Part shown: piece by piece, positions 30,977 through 32,301 of the stretch
Layout of the letters: each line of letters opens with the position of its first letter
Position numbering within the stretch: the first letter of the stretch is position 1
Origin: an uncultured Roseburia sp.
GTDB lineage: Bacteria > Bacillota > Clostridia > Lachnospirales > Lachnospiraceae
Direction: 5' to 3'
NCBI GenBank assembly: GCA_947567625.1
Contig: CANONN010000040.1
Coordinates: 1 to 32,301 of the forward strand
Length of the DNA stretch: 32,301 nucleotides
Notes under the pieces: generated by a model
The model's input: only the letters and a program-made list of their open reading frames with translations
Databases searched by the model: none
Told to the model about the DNA's origin: nothing
Position numbers and translations under genes: made by a program

Positions 30977-32113
30977 ATGGATTATCCAAGAATTGACATT
31001 TTATATTTGAGTGAGGAAGATATGATTGCGGCAGGCGTTTGTGACATGGAGGGCTGCGTGGAGGCGATGGAGGAACAATTTAAGCTCATGAAAATGGGCG
31101 ATTACCGCATGGGCGGAGCCAACGGGAACTCGCACGGCTGTATGGTGATGTTCCCGGAATCCTCCCCGTTCCCGCAAATGCCGGTGGACGGTCCCGACCG
31201 CAGATTCATGGCGATGCCGGCGTATCTTGGCGGCAGATTTGACATGACGGGTATGAAATGGTATGGTTCCAACGTGGCAAACAAAGAAAAAGGTCTGCCG
31301 CGCTCGATCTTAATGCTGATCTTAAACGATAAGGATACGGGAGCGCCGCTGGCGTTTATGTCCGCCAATATACTGTCGGCATACCGTACCGGGGCAGTTC
31401 CGGGCGTCGGTTTCAAATATTTTGCCGCTCAGGACGCAAAAACCATCGGCATTGTGGGGCCCGGCGTCATGAGTAAGACGGCGCTCGCCGCCGCTATGGT
31501 GGTCCGGCCGTCCCTTAAGACTGTGAAAGTAAAAGGGCGCGGCAAGGCTTCCCTGGAACACTTTATGGAACATGTGAAAGCATCTTATCCCGGCGTGGAA
31601 GTCTGTGCGGTGGATACCATAGAGGAGGCGGTGCGTGGGTCCGATATCGTGTCGGTGGCCACATCCTCCCCGACCGGAGACGCCAGCTTGTATCCGTATA
31701 TCGAGGAAGACTGGATAAAACCGGGGGCAGTCATTGAGACGACCGCGGCCCTGCGGTTTGATGACGACTTTTTAATCAACCGGGCGCGGACCGTGACGGA
31801 TAACATCAAGCTCTATGAAGCCTGGGAGGAGGAGATGAAGCCGGACGCATACAATACGATTCCGATACCGGCCGTCCGCGTGGAAGATCTGATAGCCGCG
31901 GGAAAGATGAAAACCGAACAGATTGATGATCTCGGCGATGTGCTGCTCGGCAATATTCCGGTGCACAGAAAAGAGGGGGAGGTTGTCATCTACTCTGTCG
32001 GCGGGATGCCGACGGAGGATGTGGCATGGGGAACCGTGATCTACCGCAATGCGCTGGAAAAGGGAATCGGCACAAAGCTAAACCTCTGGGAGAAGCCCAG
32101 GATGATAGTGTGA
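30977..32113 (+). CDS. Ornithine cyclodeaminase/mu-crystallin family enzyme
   Basis: The 378-residue protein has the family layout: INILYLSEED-type start (IDILYLSEEDMIAAGV), a substrate domain with RFMAMPAYLGG, MKWYGSN and KGLPRSILMLILND, then MSANILSAYRTGAVPGVGFK and a Rossmann motif TIGIVGPGVMSKTALAA near 155-170. Family members use NAD for ornithine-to-proline conversion, imine reduction or amino-acid dehydrogenation. Similar long clostridial sequences are sometimes labelled tyramine oxidase subunit B, a name without firm functional support. ATG 30977 is chosen because GAGAGGTGA ends five bases before it; GTG 30968 lies inside that site. It follows the permease across tandem repeats, and fits an ornithine/proline or opine pathway with the upstream dehydrogenase. 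Its stop codon is the first codon of a 55-bp hairpin repeat. Confidence 0.88.
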   Translation: MDYPRIDILYLSEEDMIAAGVCDMEGCVEAMEEQFKLMKMGDYRMGGANGNSHGCMVMFPESSPFPQMPVDGPDRRFMAMPAYLGGRFDMTGMKWYGSNVANKEKGLPRSILMLILNDKDTGAPLAFMSANILSAYRTGAVPGVGFKYFAAQDAKTIGIVGPGVMSKTALAAAMVVRPSLKTVKVKGRGKASLEHFMEHVKASYPGVEVCAVDTIEEAVRGSDIVSVATSSPTGDASLYPYIEEDWIKPGAVIETTAALRFDDDFLINRARTVTDNIKLYEAWEEEMKPDAYNTIPIPAVRVEDLIAAGKMKTEQIDDLGDVLLGNIPVHRKEGEVVIYSVGGMPTEDVAWGTVIYRNALEKGIGTKLNLWEKPRMIV

Positions 32114-32165
32114 GAAGAACTTCTAAATCACTCGCAGCAGAGGCTGCTTCGTGAAGAAGTTCTAA
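32111..32165 (+). repeat. Hairpin repeat, copy 1, starting at the stop codon
   Basis: From TGA (the stop of the preceding gene) the sequence forms a hairpin: GAAGAACTTC against GAAGAAGTTC-type arms and GCAGC-AGA-GGCTGC at the centre. It is repeated at 32248-32301 in direct orientation with one base difference in length. Confidence 0.9.
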
Positions 32166-32175
32166 TCTCACACCA

Positions 32176-32202
32176 GAGAATCCCCAAGAACAGGGGATTC
32201 TC
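32176..32202 (+). terminator. Perfect 10-bp hairpin between the two repeats
   Basis: GAGAATCCCC (32176-32185) and GGGGATTCTC (32193-32202) pair perfectly around AAGAACA. CGCGTGG follows, so there is no U tract; it may be a transcript-end structure or part of the repeat block. Confidence 0.6.
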
Positions 32203-32247
32203 CGCGTGGATATAAGTCGTGGAAGAGCCGTGACATGGGGGGGATAG

Positions 32248-32301
32248 TGAGAAGAACTTCTAATCACTCGCAGCAGAGGCTGCTTCGTGAAGAAGTTCTA
32301 A
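32248..32301 (+). repeat. Hairpin repeat, copy 2, at the window edge
   Basis: This copy matches 32111-32165 except for one missing A (TCTAATC against TCTAAATC). It ends exactly at the last base of the window, so a longer repeat block may continue to the right. Confidence 0.9.

Overview
The window looks like chromosomal DNA of a low-to-mid GC Gram-positive anaerobe, most likely a Clostridia member of the Lachnospiraceae type. The grounds are strong AGGAGG-type ribosome sites before almost every gene, Firmicutes-style TTGNNN-N17-TATAAT promoters, a LexA/DinR-type SOS box, a tRNA without encoded CCA, and gene families common in that group. The genus cannot be fixed from sequence reading alone.

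Layout. 1-1.7 kb: the 3' half of a tRNA-Arg(CCT)-like gene with its terminator, probably the chromosomal-side attachment site of an element lying to the left, then a DUF5131 radical-SAM-like gene and an unrecognised ORF. 1.8-5.9 kb: a membrane hybrid histidine kinase with two receiver domains, then a lipoprotein solute-binding protein without permease genes, read as a sensory pair. 5.9-7.4 kb: an AT-rich stretch holding a decayed DUF3825 gene on the minus strand. 7.4-9.8 kb: a 43-residue membrane peptide, SOS-type DNA polymerase IV, and a 39-bp tandem duplication joining its end to a convergent AraC regulator. 9.8-12.7 kb: uxuA-uxuB, divergent from that regulator (hexuronate degradation). 12.8-15.2 kb: a LysR regulator divergent from a MATE exporter. 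15.4-18.5 kb: a broken flagellin remnant and a two-helix membrane protein with a long acidic repeat tail. 18.5-22.8 kb: tRNA-Lys, trmB, an AAA ATPase, a D,D-carboxypeptidase, and on the minus strand a protein resembling a divergent ArgR.

23.1-32.1 kb is the most coherent metabolic block. A tightly packed set encodes a [2Fe-2S] small subunit, an FAD/ferredoxin subunit, a BFD-like [2Fe-2S] protein and a DadA-type FAD subunit. This is the architecture of HcnABC, octopine/nopaline oxidase and D-hydroxyproline dehydrogenase. An AraC regulator lies 19 bp downstream. After mutM come a PII-family protein lacking the usual uridylylated tyrosine, an APC amino-acid permease, and an ornithine-cyclodeaminase-family enzyme. 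Together these suggest uptake and oxidative breakdown of an amino acid, imino acid, opine or amine.

Non-coding structure is unusually rich: two copies of a roughly 80-bp hairpin element (18.77 and 28.6 kb); a second palindromic family (13.8 and 19.06 kb, with a part at 27.54 kb); nine exact-period 35-bp tandem repeats before the ornithine-cyclodeaminase-like gene; 60-bp and 45-bp repeats inside the acidic-tail gene; and a pair of 54/55-bp hairpin repeats at the right edge. I see no clear antiphage system and no CRISPR array. The best candidates for undescribed biology are the oxidoreductase/PII/permease block, the kinase/binding-protein pair, and the acidic-repeat protein with its FliM-like C-terminal motif.
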